DNA of 64,000 nucleotides from Dendrophyllia cribrosa (GCA_024195265.1 JAJLRJ010000002.1:16378764-16442763), one strand, 5' to 3'. Counted from the first letter of the stretch, positions 22,486 through 36,402 are shown. Notes: generated by a model from the letters alone, not told the origin. Program-made: numbers and translations.

Positions 22486-23174
22486 AAAAAATGTTTTACA
22501 GATTTTACGCTATCGTCAAAACTAATTTCTGACCATATTTGCAAAATTTCAGACGTAAAGGCGTCAGATACTTTAATATACCGAGACAGATCACTTTTAT
22601 TAAGGTTTCCTTTGAAAATGTCAGGTCCTCCATACTCTTGTAATTCAAAGTCAAAAAAAAGTTTCCATTTACCATAATTGTCTCTGTCTAAGTATTTTTT
22701 AACCCAGGTTGATTTGAGCGCTTTATTAAAAGACTTAAGGTTGATCATCTTTAATCCTCCGTTTTCATAATCACTAATCATAACGTTTCGCTTGATTTTG
22801 TCCCCCTTTCCATCCCAAAGGAAATTATAGAAAACCTTGTTAATCTCATCTTTGTGGTTTTGTTTGTAGGGGAGAAAGAATATAAACGAGTTGTGAGGCA
22901 ATTAAACTCTTTAAAACAACAATTTTCCCCAGAAGGCTTAAGCGGCGGTATTCCCAGCAGCTTAAGCAATTTTTAACTTTTTCTAACTTTTCACTGTAAT
23001 TTTCGTTCATAGTTACAGTAGGATCTGTTGATATCCAAACGCCAAGAGCCTTTACTTTGTGTTTGACCCATTTAAGATTCTTTTCAGGACAGAAAATTTC
23101 TTGGCGTCCTGTGCAAGATCCGATCCAAAGTATTTCAGTTTTTTTGTTGTTAAGCCGCAGGCCAGATATAGCAC
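22486..23174 (-). pseudogene. LINE remnant, copy B, part nearer the 3' end
   Basis: Same RT thumb and downstream region as 3823-4514, truncated on its 3' side by the duplication breakpoint. The YADD-containing part continues at 24812 after a 1,637-bp insertion. Confidence 0.85.
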
Positions 23175-23445
23175 TTTATTACATCCATTTTGAAATCACT
23201 GGTGATCCTGGCAATCTGATTGGCTCTCAGCAGTGCGATTTATTCCCGAATCGCACTATTTTTTGCTCTAAATCGCATCTTTTTCCCAGCCAATGAGAAA
23301 GGAACACTAAAACAAAACAACCAATCAGATTTCAAGGCTTGTTTAAAGTAACCAATCGAATTGCAGGAAAATGAAAGACAGAGAAAGCCATTGTGTGGCT
23401 AATTTTACAACTTTTGTTGCCAAAACTTTACTTTTTTAAAAAAAA

Positions 23446-24400
23446 ATGGATGAATTTAATTACTTACAGTTTCTGAATGACGATAACGAGCTCCTTCAGG
23501 CTGAAGACCCACATTTAGGGGAGTTTCCAACTTTCAGTGTCCATTTTGACGAATATTTTGGCGATTTTTCTTCAACATCTGCTCAAAATCCGTGTGATCC
23601 CGAGTCCAGCAAAACAGAAACAAACGAAAACCACACAACAGCAAATCCAGAGCCAACACAAGAAGTAGATGTTTCCAGGTTTCCTGTAGTTTCAAGCGAT
23701 GCAATACAAGAGCTCAAGTCTGTCGCTGTGAATAAAAATACGTCCCGCTCCACAAAACAATGGATGAATGTCTTCGGAAGCTGGTGCCAGTCCCGCCATC
23801 TTGAAAATGTCACCATTGAAACAATGGCGCCGGAAGAACTTGACAAGGTCCTGAGCAAGTTCTACGCCGAGGTAAAAAAAAAGGACGGAGATGATTACGA
23901 GCCGGAATCTCTTAAAATTGTAATCTGTGAAATAACAGGCACGTGAATCTTCGCTAGACGACTACGACGAAATAGACGAGAATCAAAGGAAAGAACTGTC
24001 TCACATTATCAGTGGATATAAAGAAGTGCCAAACGAAAATACTCCAAACGACGTCTCCAACCAAAACACTGCAAATGAAGCCTCAAATCAAGCGATTGCA
24101 GTCCAACGCCAACGAGCACCACTGGTTCCTATTCATCACGTCCAACAACAAGGCCAAATGCATCAGACCATGGGCTTCAATCCTGGTTTTCAACCAGCTG
24201 GATTTTCGGGATTTCCACCAAGTTTTCCTTCGCAGTTTCAGTACTGCATGGCAGCCTTCACTTGTGCTGGCAGTCCCGTTTCATCGCAGAATTACACAGG
24301 CTGCACCTTCAATTTCTTCTCCAAAGACAACGAGAAGTCTCAATCACAACCACAGAAAAAACGAAGGGCTTACATCATTGAGTCAGACGACGAGGATTGA
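23446..24400 (+). pseudogene. Crypton/KIAA1958-like tyrosine recombinase gene, catalytic core deleted
   Basis: The start codon at 23446 follows an A-rich stretch. Residues 1-80 are acidic and low-complexity. Then 'NKNTSRSTKQWMNVFGSWC', 'MAPEELDKVLSKFYAEVKKK' and 'YEPESLK' match the N-terminal DNA-binding part of Crypton-derived recombinases (KIAA1958/QRICH1/ZMYM family). The frame stops at 23944-23946. In the next frame from 23945, 'LDDYDEIDENQRKELSHIIS' and a Gln/Pro-rich end with 'KKRRAYIIESDDED' look like the C-terminal end of the same protein. The whole Arg-His-Arg-Tyr catalytic domain between them is absent, so it cannot be an active recombinase. Family call rests on motif memory. Confidence 0.6.
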
Positions 24401-24665
24401 ACTTTGAAGTATAGACTGTTTTTGCTCTGACTTGAAAACTGCTTGAATTTCCATGAATGAAACGTGTTTTTCCTTTGTTACGCTCGACTGAGTTTTTGAC
24501 ACATGACGTCTAAGTCTTTCTGTTTTGCATACAAAATGAGATGTAAAAGCGTTTCCGGTTCCGCTTTTTTACAAACCGGCTACTCGATCAATAAAATATT
24601 GGTGCTGACTAAAATCTTGTATTTGGGCGATTAAATTGTGCGATTTCAAAATGGATGTAATAAAG

Positions 24666-24811
24666 TGGTAATTGAACTTCGTGTCGTGCAATTTTGGTCT
24701 GAAATCATACTTGTGATTTCAAATCGAACTCGCGCTGCGCGCTCGTTCGATTTTGAAATCACGCGTATGATTTCAGACCAAATTGCACTCCACTCAGTTC
24801 AATTACCATTA
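24666..24811. mobile_element. Palindromic MITE
   Basis: 'TGGTAATTGAACT' (24666) is mirrored by 'AGTTCAATTACCA' (24796). Inside, 'ggtctgaaatcata' faces 'tatgatttcagacc', with the centre near 24737 in 'gcgctgcgcgc'. Non-coding. Confidence 0.75.
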
Positions 24812-25110
24812 TAAAACGTTCTAGGTCATGCAAAGTGGACACGAAGGACGTCTGGGAACCATCAAGAATGATTGTAGTGTCATCGGCATATTGACTAATT
24901 TTGATTTCTTTACCATGCACTAAAATTCCTTTTATAGCGTTGTTTCTTCTGATTTTTTCAGCTAATATTTCCACACCAAGAATAAAGATGTAAGGGGAAA
25001 GGGGGCAGCCTTGCCTAACTCCTCTTTCAGGTGTAAAAAAACTACTTGCCCACCAATTGTTTAAGATTTTAAGATACAGCTTTCTATACTTTGATAATAC
25101 AATTTAATCC
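24812..25110 (-). pseudogene. LINE remnant, copy B, YADD part
   Basis: Continues the RT of 22486-23174 with the 'QYADDT' box and 'RGVRQGCPLSPYIFIL' block on the minus strand, as at 4515-4835 in copy A. Confidence 0.85.
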
Positions 25111-25194
25111 AGTTTATAATTGATGGTCCAAAATTAAAAGACTCTAATGTTTTCCATGAAGATGAAGAAAAACAATCTTAGAAACAATCTTAGA

Positions 25195-25400
25195 ATCCGT
25201 GCAAACTGAGATAAGCATAAGCATATACGCGCAAGCATAAGCCAAAGAATCAATTTTCTGCTTATGTCAACGTTCCGGGCTTTCACTTGACGCAAATTCT
25301 TAAGTTTCCGCTTATGCTTGTGCTTACATCGCTAGTGAAAACCAGACTTGAGGTATTTCGTTGTTTTCTCTTATGCTCATGCTTATGTGGCTAGTGAAAA
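25195..25400. repeat. 'gcataagc' inverted-repeat element, copy B
   Basis: Copy of 4905-5110 with no visible rearrangement. Confidence 0.5.
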
Positions 25401-25402
25401 GT

Positions 25403-27762
25403 ACACTTCAAGGCGAGAAATTCATTCTTGAGCTATCAAACGCTAAGTTCATTCACATCGGCCACAGACATCGTAACACTTAAGAGCTACATAGCAGTAC
25501 ATACATGTAGAACAAGAACCGGGTTATTTCATGATTCGGCGAGTCACAGGCTAGGGTTAAGCAGATACTCACATTAAATAATAGGTATCATATAAGGCCT
25601 TCTTAACATATATTATTATAATATTTGCCTATTTTAAGAAAAAAAATGGATTCACAAATCAATAAAAGTTACAACAAAAATTTAAAATGACATTGAAAAC
25701 ATTATAAGAAAAACCTAAAAACAAAGCGGCTCGTAGAATCATGAAGAGTATTTGTTCCTGTTGGTATCCAAGAAAGGGGTAGAGTAAACATTTCTAGAAC
25801 GCAACTTTCAATTATGCCTAGCAGCGTTAGCAAAAATTGGCAATTTGCATTTTTGTAAACATAATTTCCGACAGGTTTTTAAAAAGGGAAAATAAATGAA
25901 CAGACTTTAAATTAAATAAGAATCACATTACATACCTTGACGGTTAGGCCACTGAACCTGAACTTGTATTAGGAAGGAACAATCATGCGTCACCTCACTG
26001 GAAGCAATTCCGGTATATTTTCTTTTTTTTAATCAGGAGATGTGAATTTGAACAAAGCAAGATCAATATTCAATGTACAAAACAGAAATATTAAGGTTGG
26101 TACGCAGAAAAAGCTTTACAAGCTTAAGTTTGTGCATGACATAGTCGTAAACATATAAATTGCATAGCGGGTATCAGTGGGCGAGATTTTTTGCCGAATT
26201 TCGAGCCGCCCAAAGCGAAACTTGTCAAAGAACAGCGAGACCAATGATACCCAACTGAAATCACGAACTCTAGAAGGTTAATTAGCATTGATGTCTCTTT
26301 TGCAAATTTGCTAACATATTATGTTACTGAACTAGCATGACTGAGATAGTCATTATTGCTCAAGTTCTTCCAATTCAACGCAAGTTTGTAAAACGAGCCG
26401 AGGCGAGGTCTATAAAATTGCAAAAAAGAACGAGGCCAATATTTACCACATACGGACCGAACAAGCTAGTTAAACGAATAAATTATTTTATTGTTACGGT
26501 TCTTTTGCAAATTTGTCGACAACTTAACGTGCTCCACAAAGACGAAAGTATATTTAAGTACAAATATAACTTTTATTCATCAGGACTGTGAGTCACGCAT
26601 GTTGACAAATAAAACGTATATTGAAATATACTGTTCTTGTTCATTTCATTGTTGTGATATGACCGGCTGAGATAAAGGCGGGGTCCACATTTGAAAATGA
26701 AAATAACTGTGCCAAATAATTAGTTTCCATACCTGGACCTTGCGCTTGGTCATATTATGGAGAGAAACTAATGGTTCTGGCAATACATAGTTTTTAATTA
26801 CATATAAGAAGTTTGTTGTTCTGCCTTTGACAGCAAAACCAGAGATGAGATGTTACAGAAGATGCCAAACGATGGAAACGACTTGGTAAAACTCTGAAGC
26901 CTGACGATCTTCAAAGTGGCAGCTGTTCCGCCAAGATAACAATTGTGTTTACCTAATTTCCATGTCATATCGCCAAATGCCACCAAATATACAACTAAAT
27001 TGGATAATAATATTCTATAGAGCAAAACAGAAGCAGTAGTTTGGAGAAAAAGTGCAGGATTACAAGGATAGAAGTGGGTTACAGTTCATCAATTTTGATT
27101 TAGCCGGTGACAGGCGGTTAATTAAGAAATCAAAGTTTCCATTTTGGTGAAATTTTGAGTTTAACTTTGTCTTTTTATTTCATATCTATTTCCGTTCATC
27201 ACTTTTGGCGATTTTTTTTCTTTCTGTTTTAAGATAATAAAACAAGCCTTTAAAGCAAGCTCCCGCGCCCAATCATGAAAACACGATATTTCAGCCGGAA
27301 AACTGTCCCTTTAATAACGAGTCATGGAAAAAGGAATATTTCGAAGGTTAGAGAACTTTGCATTCGCCCGCCATTTTTGTTAACTACTGACGTCACTACT
27401 GAGGTACATATTCCAACTGGAACTACAATCACAGACAAAAATGTTGGCGGAAGGTTGGCAGTTTTTACCATTAAATTCTTTCTCTCCCCTCCCTCTTTTA
27501 CAAGGTTAGTGCAGACGAGGTTCATGCGGGGGAGTCTTTTCACATGCAATTTTTTTTAATGATATCCTCCCGCAATATCCCAATATTGGGTTGCCCTACT
27601 CCAACGCTATTAAATCATCAATAATATATTAAGATGGGTGAGGGTCTTAGTAACGATTTTTTTTTGCCTGATATATCGGTCGCTCCAGTGTTAGAAATTT
27701 TACGTTACAACGGCCGTATACATTTTTGACAAACGCGGGCAGAAGTTCCGCCAACACTGCAG
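25403..27762. other. No recognised gene, copy B
   Basis: Near-identical to 5111-7454, with only a handful of differences in over 2 kb, far fewer than in the region that follows. Includes the 240-bp dispersed repeat at 27019-27275. Confidence 0.5.
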
Positions 27763-27929
27763 CAGGGGCGGATCTAGGGGGAGGGTGCAGGGGGTGCGCA
27801 CCCCCCCCCCCCCCTCTGAGATGACCTAGTCTGCGTTGTTCACTTTTAAAATTTGTTTACGTCACCCTTCAGTTACGTCATTCCTTAGAGGTGCACCCCC
27901 TCCTAAGAAAAATCCTGGATTCGCCCCTG
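27763..27929. mobile_element. hAT-like MITE, copy B only, 5-bp target duplication
   Basis: Ends 'CAGGGGCGGATCTAG' and 'CTGGATTCGCCCCTG' are inverted repeats. TGCAG flanks both sides (27758-27762, 27930-27934), and copy A has a single TGCAG ('acactgcaggcc', about 7457-7468). The CAGGGGCGGATC terminus fits hAT; a 5-bp duplication fits the hAT5 group. Confidence 0.85.
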
Positions 27930-28596
27930 TGCAGGCCTTTCTTAAGAACGCAAATCAGCGAAATCAGTTCACGAGTGGTCTGCTCAGGAACCAATCAGAA
28001 TTAGTTCTTTTGGACCAGCTATGTTTTATTGAGTTTATTCTGTCAATTATGACGTATTAGTGATTTTCGTATTGCTTAGAGTTGTTAGTTAGTAGAATTT
28101 GATGCAACCTGATTTAAAAATACCGTATTTGCTCTGCATGCCGTATTTGAGTCGTGCCTTGGCTCTGAGCCAAGGCGACGACTCTATAAAATGGGCTGCA
28201 ATTTGTGAAAACTGAGTTGGGATTTTTCAAGTGGTTTATAGCCTGAGGCGAAGTGTTAGTGACGTCATATCGTTGATATATCAACTTCAAGCTCATGGAT
28301 GATTGGATTTATTAACAACATAAGAAAAAGGAAAATGACGAAACAAAACATATCAAGTAAAAGGAACTTACATTATTGCCGGGTTTGGCGAAAGTTCCAT
28401 TCTTTCTTTTCGAGCAACAGATATATGGATGCATTAAGTTGACCTTTCATGCACGAGTGATTGCGAAAGACTGATTAAAGGTTTCAACTGACGTACAGTG
28501 TAGTAACGTTCGTGACAGATCACCTAGTGTGACCGGAAAAGCGACTGTACATGTAAAACAAATCATAACAATACATTGAATTAATTCTCGTACGTA

Positions 28597-28989
28597 GGCC
28601 CGGTTCAGACGCCGAACTTTTCATCAGCCGAACCTAATACCTTGAATTAAGTACATGAAAAGTTCGGCATTCGAATCAGTTAAGAACGGCTATTTGAATT
28701 TGGAACGGCTCAGCCGTTCTTCCCGCCTGGCTCAGCCGGGAATTTCGGCTTTGGAACGGCTTTGATTCAGACGCCGAACTTTTCATGAGCCGAACCTAAT
28801 GCATAAAGTTATTATAACTTATTTTACATGCAGTTTCTCGTATGTTTACACTTTGCCTGAAAACCTCTGTCCTTTCGATAAGTTCGGCGTCTGAATCAAC
28901 AGGCGTACTTTTGTCAGTTTTGTTAATTTGGGTCGGTCCAAATTCGAATTAAGTCGGCTCATGAAAAGTTCGGCGTCTGAACTGGGCCC
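28597..28989. mobile_element. MITE with 'GGCCCGGTTCAGACGCC' ends, copy B
   Basis: Same insertion as 8130-8488, with an extra internal stretch ('gaatcagttaagaacggcta' and following), so copy A lost about 50 bp or copy B gained it. Confidence 0.75.
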
Positions 28990-30156
28990 TTACAAGACCC
29001 TTAAAGCTTATTAAAGCACGACTTCACTTCTTGTTTATTGTATATTTTTATTTTTATTTATTTTTACATATTTGTAGGTTACGTTAGGTTGTTAGTGAAT
29101 AAAACAAAGGGCTCTTAAGAGCCATCTCGTGAATACGAAACAACGTAAAGTTAAGTCTACAGATCGGTTTTAATTTTCCATACTGAGTTTGAGGTCAAAG
29201 AATTGAAACAGATTTAAAACGACCAAAACATCTTAGCGTGACATTATGTGCATTATGTGAAACGAGACTGTCTTGACAACTCTCACAACTGGATGACGTA
29301 ATACACTGGTGAATTAAAATACAGCAATCAACTTATAACAACTAGTATACACGATAAAAACGATATTCCAAGCTGGGAAAATATAAAGTGGGATTGATTG
29401 ACTTATGGTTCTCGGCATATTTACTTTACGGTGACATTCACAAACCAAATATCTCGCACAGAATATTCCAATGACCTGAAACACGTAAGAGATGTCAGAA
29501 GAAAGGAAGTCACGGCTCCTTTTTGCCACAGAATGTTAAGTACACCGAGACAACGAAACTGTTATTCCCGAGCAAAAGCCTCAAAGAGTGGTTATGATAA
29601 ACTATACATTTTAAAATCAATGTTGTCGTCACGCTGTCGTCAGTCTCGATAGACGTTCTGAATTTGTTAAATCGGTTAAAAAAATAAGATAATATAAATG
29701 GAACATATTTAGAAACGAAAATAATCGGGTTGAAGTGCAGTTGTTGTGGTTTGTGGCGGCGTGTTTGTATGTATTAACCACGTAAATAACTCAGTATGGA
29801 ATTGCTGTACGTTGGTTCGAAATATCGGCGGTGGGAAGTTGAGACCCTGCTGAAGCACAGTATTATACACAGTTTTGTATTGTAATAGAAATACAACTTG
29901 ACTGCATGGAAAGGAGAATTATACTTTTTCACTTAGCTTTGTTTAGATTCTGATCAGTTTGTCTAAAAGGAACACTTGCAATTTTTAAATTAGTTAAAAC
30001 AGATAATTAAAACCATTGCTAAAATAATTGAACGTGATATCCTGTTTCTGTTGACATTCAATATAGAGAGGCGGAACTGACATCAAAGCTTTAAGTGGAA
30101 GTAAGTTTGCGGTTCTTTTGAAAGTTTCCAAAAAGGCGCCCCCGTGGTAAGCAAAA

Positions 30157-30168
30157 GGGTATAAATTG
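30157..30168 (+). promoter_or_regulatory. TATA box of gene B
   Basis: 'GGGTATAAATTG' about 100 bp before the start codon at 30261, identical to gene A. Confidence 0.6.
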
Positions 30169-30260
30169 TAAGCAAATTAAATTATCTGATCACAAGAATG
30201 TAAAAGCGTAAAAACTTCATTGATTCGAGAAAGTGAAGGCGAGGAAAGAATCAAACGAAG

Positions 30261-33200
30261 ATGAAGACGCTTTTGTTTTCTTTGACGGTAAGCCTAGATA
30301 AGTACACTTTAAATAACACAGTATTAGTGATTTTAACATTTTTGCACTCCCTGTTTTAGTTTTATAGTAAATTTAGTTTTTCCAACGTATATGGTACGCG
30401 AATGACTAATTGTCCCGATTATCTTTGCTCGTGCCACAAGGTGTAGCGTTCGAAGCAGTTGCAATATATAAACACGATAAAAATGAAATAACTGTTCCAT
30501 AGATATCTTATTTTTCAAGCTAAGATTGCTTACATTTGTGTCCTCAGGCTAAGTTTGTGTCATGAGAGCACAGTGAATTGACGACCCATGCTGTTTAAAT
30601 CGAATGATAACGTGAAGTATATATAAAAAGAAAGTCGAAATCTCCTAAGAATTTATAAAACGTGCTTAGGTTTGTCAAACACAATACCATAAAAATTATT
30701 TCAATTCTTGAACATAACATTTCTTTAGAGTTTATTTGTGTCCAAAAAACATTTAACTTTTTTCTTACGTCTTTCTTTATATGTAAATGTGCGGGCTTAA
30801 AGCATTGTAAATCCAGATCACACTTGAAGTGATTTTTCTTTTCGTGGAACTTGAGCCGATATTGCAAATTTATGATATTGAAAGGGGACAGACTTCAAAT
30901 TAATGTGGTTTCTAAACATATCTGAATTTCGTAACTGTTCATCAGTACTTGAGGATGCCTTAAATGTGTGCAATTCCACAATTGGTTTCGGCTCCATCAA
31001 ATCCTGTACCAATTGCAGAACATTTTAGGAGGAACCAAATGTTAGAGTAATGGCATATGAACTGATAAGCAACTAATTTTAGTGTTCGTTTTAAGCATGA
31101 ATTTCGTGTTACACGAAATTCAGCGCAGAAAGCCGGATCAAGGCGCGCACAGCATTTTGGGTGAAGGTGGGCCTTTAGACTCATTTTGTAACAATTTCCG
31201 GCGACGCTGACTCGACAACCTAGAATGTAATTTATATGCCACGATACTGCAAGAACATATTCGCTGTCGTGATTTAACAATGTAAAACTAACTTGTTGCA
31301 GCAAGTATGCAACATAGTTAGGCTGATAGAAGTTAACTGAGGCCAGTATTAACAACAACTACAGCAACAAGTAGCTTTGTTATATAGCTGGAGTTTTCCT
31401 CAATACAACGCGAGAGTTGATTGGTTGATTCATGGTTACATGACATGACATCTAACAGATCAAACTGTTTCCCGCCAATTGTCGTAAGCGGGCAACATTT
31501 GCGAAAGCGGGCAACAATTTTGACGTCGGAGGGTAACATTGCACTGTTGCCCGCTAGCGCACTAGACTGCAAAACAGTCCGTATTTTTGCGCGAGTCCTC
31601 CGAAAAAAAGTGCGCGACCGGAAAGATCTAAAGCGAGTATGGATACATAGAGTGAGGCTGGGGCTCGACGCTTCCCCCCTATTGCTTCGAACCTCGCATG
31701 GCTTAAAAGGAAAAAAACGACTGTTTTGCAGTCTACTAGCGCACGTGATCAGACCGTGACAAAAGGTGGCATGATTATGATGCGATTGATGTTTATCTCG
31801 AGTGCTCGGCGCGTTTATCAAACTGTGTTGTGTTGTGTTGTTTGTGTTGCTGTATAACAAATCACTTAATCACTGATCCCTCGGGAAACAGTGAATTTTG
31901 CTTCCCGAGAATCTTGATGTTTCCCTCGGAACCAGTCATTAAGTGTTTATTATTTGCATGACCATAAATGCATACAATATTGCAAAAGCATACAGCTTAA
32001 CAAAAACTGGAAATAATTGTAATGTAAGACATAATAAAGTTAAAAAAGTGTGGATTTATAATAGAAAATCTAAGCAGAAAAAGATGAACTTCATCATTTG
32101 AATATTATAACAAAGTAATGATGGGTTACAAATTGGGTGAAGGGTGTAGCGAATTCACCTGTTCACAAGCATATACGTTTTCCATAATTAATGTGCAACG
32201 TATTCGTTTATGGCCGCGTTAACTGATGTGGAAATAACTTTAACCAGTACTGGTTTCCAGAAAATCCGCCTGTTTTTACTTTATTCTAAAAATCGCTTTT
32301 GTTGACCTAACTCGACGCAATTAAAGGCCGTGGCTTTAAATGCTGTTTTTGTGTTTGAATACGTGATTTATTTTAAATATATTTAAGCATTTCAAGGGTT
32401 GTCTTTACTAACACACGTTGATAACACTTGTTGGTGGTAGGTGATTACCTGCACTGTGGTCTCTCAATCGGCACTTTTTCCCTATCTAACCTGGGTGAAT
32501 GAACTTGAAGATGTAAATCCGGAGGCCCCCCTGGAACACCAAGAGCAAGGTAGGAATCATGCATAACTAGAGCTATAACGAACCTAGGGGTATTTAAAAT
32601 TTGGATCTGGCAAACGTCTACAGGTGCGAGAGCGAGTTTACCAGTTGCATAGGTCAGTTTAAACGAGGCCGGTAATTGACCAACCAAACTATTGCTTACA
32701 TCCCAACGGTATTGTGCAAAGTAAAGCAAACGAATTTCGCTCTTTGTTCTCACGAAACTTGTACGATGTTTCGTCATTCTTCTGATTTATTCCCATGTCA
32801 GTTTAGTAAAGGCTGTCATCTTCAACAGTGGCCAACAACTCATAACGTTTTCTCGCCACCAGGGAAGCAGCTGGGATGGCGCCGTAGTGTATTCGCCTTC
32901 CTGTTTTGACCAGTAAAACCCAGGTTCAATCCGCCAGAGTCGACGCCATGTATGGTGTATGGGTCAAGTTTGTTGTTGGCTCACGTCCCTCTTCCGAGGG
33001 TTTTTCTCAGGGTCCTTCGGATATCTCTTCTGAAAACAGCGAAAGGAACTACACTCCGCTAATTAACTCGAACTCCCCGCTAACTCGAACTAAGTTCGAT
33101 TTCCCCTGGATTTGGTCCCATTTCTGAGTTATTTTTACTCAAATAACTTGAACTCGGATAACTCGAACTCGGATAACTCGAATTCCCCGCTAACTCAAAC

Positions 33201-36200
33201 TATTTTTCGTTTCCCTTGGCCCAAATTTACCCCACTAACTCGAACTCTGTTGTTATGACTTCTCAAAAAACAGTATCAAGAAATAGGCTGCTTGTTATCT
33301 GATTGTAACATCGGACTGATCACGGCCCCACGGAAGTGAAAATAATAAAACGGACATGGTTACTTCTTTAATGTTGTTTTGTATCTAGTTGGACTGTAGT
33401 AATACACTACAAACTTCGTTTATATTGCAAAAACATGTACCCGAACGGTTAAAGTTACTTAGCTCGAAGTCATAATCTTTGGAATTTCTTGTTACCAAAC
33501 GCAAATTGAGCGATGTTGATCACAGAAGTAGATAATAAAACTATGCTCACGCTATATATCTTCACTATTATTAATAATTAACAAAAATAAATAAATTTTT
33601 CACGGACCCCGATAACTCGAAACCCCGCTAACTCGAACTGATTTTCGTTTCCCTTCAGAGTTCGAGTTATCGGGGTTCTACTGTACACATTTTCCACTGT
33701 AGTTTCCATTGATTGATTGATTGATTTGTTATTGACAGCTCCGGGACTGACCTGTGCATCCTGTTCGGCATCAAGTGATCAGAGCTGCACTGCCTCGCAG
33801 ACAATCCCGCCGCGTCTATGCGCACCAAGCTCCGTCTGTATTACACAGGAAGCATTCGACTCAAATAGAAGTGAAGCTATTTTCATCAGAGAATGTGTTC
33901 CGAGATTAATTTGCGATTCTTTTTGCGATATTCTCAACGCCAGCAGAGGTGGCTTTCTTCAATCTTGCAATAGGGTTTGTTGCAATACTAGCAACTGCAA
34001 TGCTGGATCTCTTCCGACGACGGAAGCGCCGATAACCACCGAGACTCCTACGACTACCGAGGCGCCGACCCCAATAACAACTATAGCACCAACCACTCCA
34101 CTTGGTAAAGATATAAAAATCTCTTAAGATACGAAATTAACAAGGTTGGGGTATTTTAAAGGGTTAACAACATTACATTTTTGGTTTAATGTAACTAATT
34201 GTTGCATGTGAAAACACTAAGATGTCACGCAAGTGAGGAAGTTTATTATCATAATCATCATAAGAAGCCTAACGGATCAAAAACGAAAACCCAGTCATTT
34301 TTATAACAAATTTACATTAAATTGTTGGAAATAATATCTACATTCCAATTTTGTAAATTTAATCAGATAAGTGGAACTGTAAGTTGTATAGAGAAATTGG
34401 ATATGAATGGTATCGCCCATTTTCACTTTAAAATTTTCTGCGCGCCGCCATTTTGAATATTAATGACGTCAGATGGTTGCCCAATTGTTGCAAACAAAAG
34501 AACGTCGATTCTTAACAATAACGGTAGAGGATATTTAATTAACTGAAAATACATTAAAACTTTCTTCCCATTTGTTATTAAACGACTTTAGACTTTATTT
34601 CCAATAATTTAACGTCAATTTGTTATGGAGGTTCCCTTTTAAGCTCTTTTACGAGAAATAATATTGCGAAGCGAATGACACGTGATTTCATTGTCTCATC
34701 CATTGTTTAGCAAAAAACATCTTGTTACCGGTGGTGAATGAACAACCGTAATAAAGATTACAGGGACAAATTCCCTTGCATGTTATTTTGGTTCACTTCA
34801 GTATAATTGAAAAGAATAGACAACATTGTTGATTTTAGTCATAACTTTTTAACCTAGCTCTGCATGTAAAGTTTAATCTTGTTAGTCTCTTATCTTTGGT
34901 TAAAAAATAGCAATGAATATTCGCCGTTTTTCGATTGGCGGCCAAGTTAGTTTAAATCTCTGATGCATCTGTGATTAGATTAAGTTTCAGTTAATAAAAT
35001 ATTCCATCTTCCGGCCAATGTGAATTTTTGTGGAAGTGCAATTCTCACTTGTTCCTTATAGTTCTTTTTACAGTTGTGTGCTTGGTGACCTTGCCTTTGG
35101 GTGGAAGCGAGGCTGGAGGTGACCTTGCTTTGATACAAACCTTTCTGCCTTTCATATGTTAATAATGCTTTTCTCATGCTAACTAGCTAAATTTACATCT
35201 GAAAAGCTCCAAGGTCTGTATCATAACAAGGTCACCTCCAGCCTCGCTTCCACTCAAAGGCAAGGTCACCAAGCACACAACTGTAAAAAGGACTATTGGA
35301 CACCTATGTTACCGCGCGCCAGGTGCACTTAAATTAAATGGGTTCGTTTTTGCTGTTTTCCTCCTGTTTTCAAAATGATAGAAAATATCCTTGACGTTTT
35401 GAGTACAAACAAGTCAACATAGACTTTTTAATCTCACTCAGTCCAATTACTATTACCTAAAATAACTGTTTTCATCAGTAATTAGCAAGGGCACCGTTCT
35501 ATTAATATCTACACGTATATATGTTATTCAGTTCTAATGCAGTGTGGTACTTTTTATTTATAGTATGTGGTGGTGCACTGATGGGATCATCCGGCAATTT
35601 TATGTCTCCTAATTTCCCTAATAACTACCCTAACAATGTGACCTGTGTTTGGACAATCACTCCTCAACAACAAACACTGCTCAGCATTGTATTTACAAAC
35701 TTCAGTCTTGAATACTGGTAAGTCATGAACTCGTCCATACCGGACTAATTGATTATTACACTGTTTAATATGTCCTCACGCTATGTGCATCATGCATCTT
35801 TTTCACCTATTGTGTATTTAGTTTAAATCATTTAGGATTAAACTATTCCCAACCAGATCAGGCTTGATATTTAAAATTTTATTAGATTTTTTTCCTCCAA
35901 GAATGCAATACCAATCTGAAATTTTTCGTCTCTCATTGTTTTTGCAGCAGAGATTTTGTTGAAATTTTTGTTGGAGGTCGGTTGGTGCGTCGTTTGACGG
36001 GAAGTGGAAGTTTTGTAAGACGCGGCAAACGATCTCTTGAGGATAAACGGTCTTATTATTACCGGTGTTATTTCGGTGACGAAGACGAACAACTTTATGA
36101 TAACGACAACGATCAATATGACGATAATGACGCTGCTAACAGAAATGACGATGATAGCGTCCCCGACAGGTATGGTGATGATGGCGCTGCCGACAGGTAT

Positions 36201-36367
36201 AACGATGATGGTGTGGCTGACAGTTATAACCATGACGACAACGACGACGATGATGACATCGACACTTACAATGATGATGTCGATTATGAAGACAATGATG
36301 AACAAGAAAATGGCGAGTACCTAGGGGAGGCGAATGGATGGGGATGGAGACGGCAACGTCGACCGCG

Positions 36368-36402
<35 letters not shown>

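Larger units (their letters stand above)
3823..22488. repeat. Tandem segmental duplication, copy A (period about 18,663 bp)
   Basis: From 3823 onward the sequence is matched from 22486 onward, base 3829 corresponding to 22492. Copy A carries gene A, an orphan minus-strand first exon and many MITEs. Its left edge is inside the LINE; its right edge joins copy B with no gap. The junction 'caatacaaa|aaatgtttt' compared with the two parental ends ('caatacaaagccg', 'gcgaaaaaaaatg') shows only a few A of microhomology. Confidence 0.9.
23175..24811 (+). mobile_element. Composite insertion in the LINE, copy B only
   Basis: Copy A has the uninterrupted site 'gcac|taaaacg' at 4514/4515. The insert begins TTTATTACATCC (23175) and the inverse GGATGTAATAAA ends at 24664, giving inverted repeats of 23 bases. 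An adjoining palindrome of about 145 bp follows to 24811. Inside is a degenerate Crypton-type protein gene. Either one element inside another or a chimera. Confidence 0.8.

Noticed and set aside
32445..32777. 110-residue minus-strand open frame in copy B
   Set aside because: The counterpart in copy A (12006-12212) is frameshifted and shortened, no known domain is visible, and it overlaps the region leading into a SINE.
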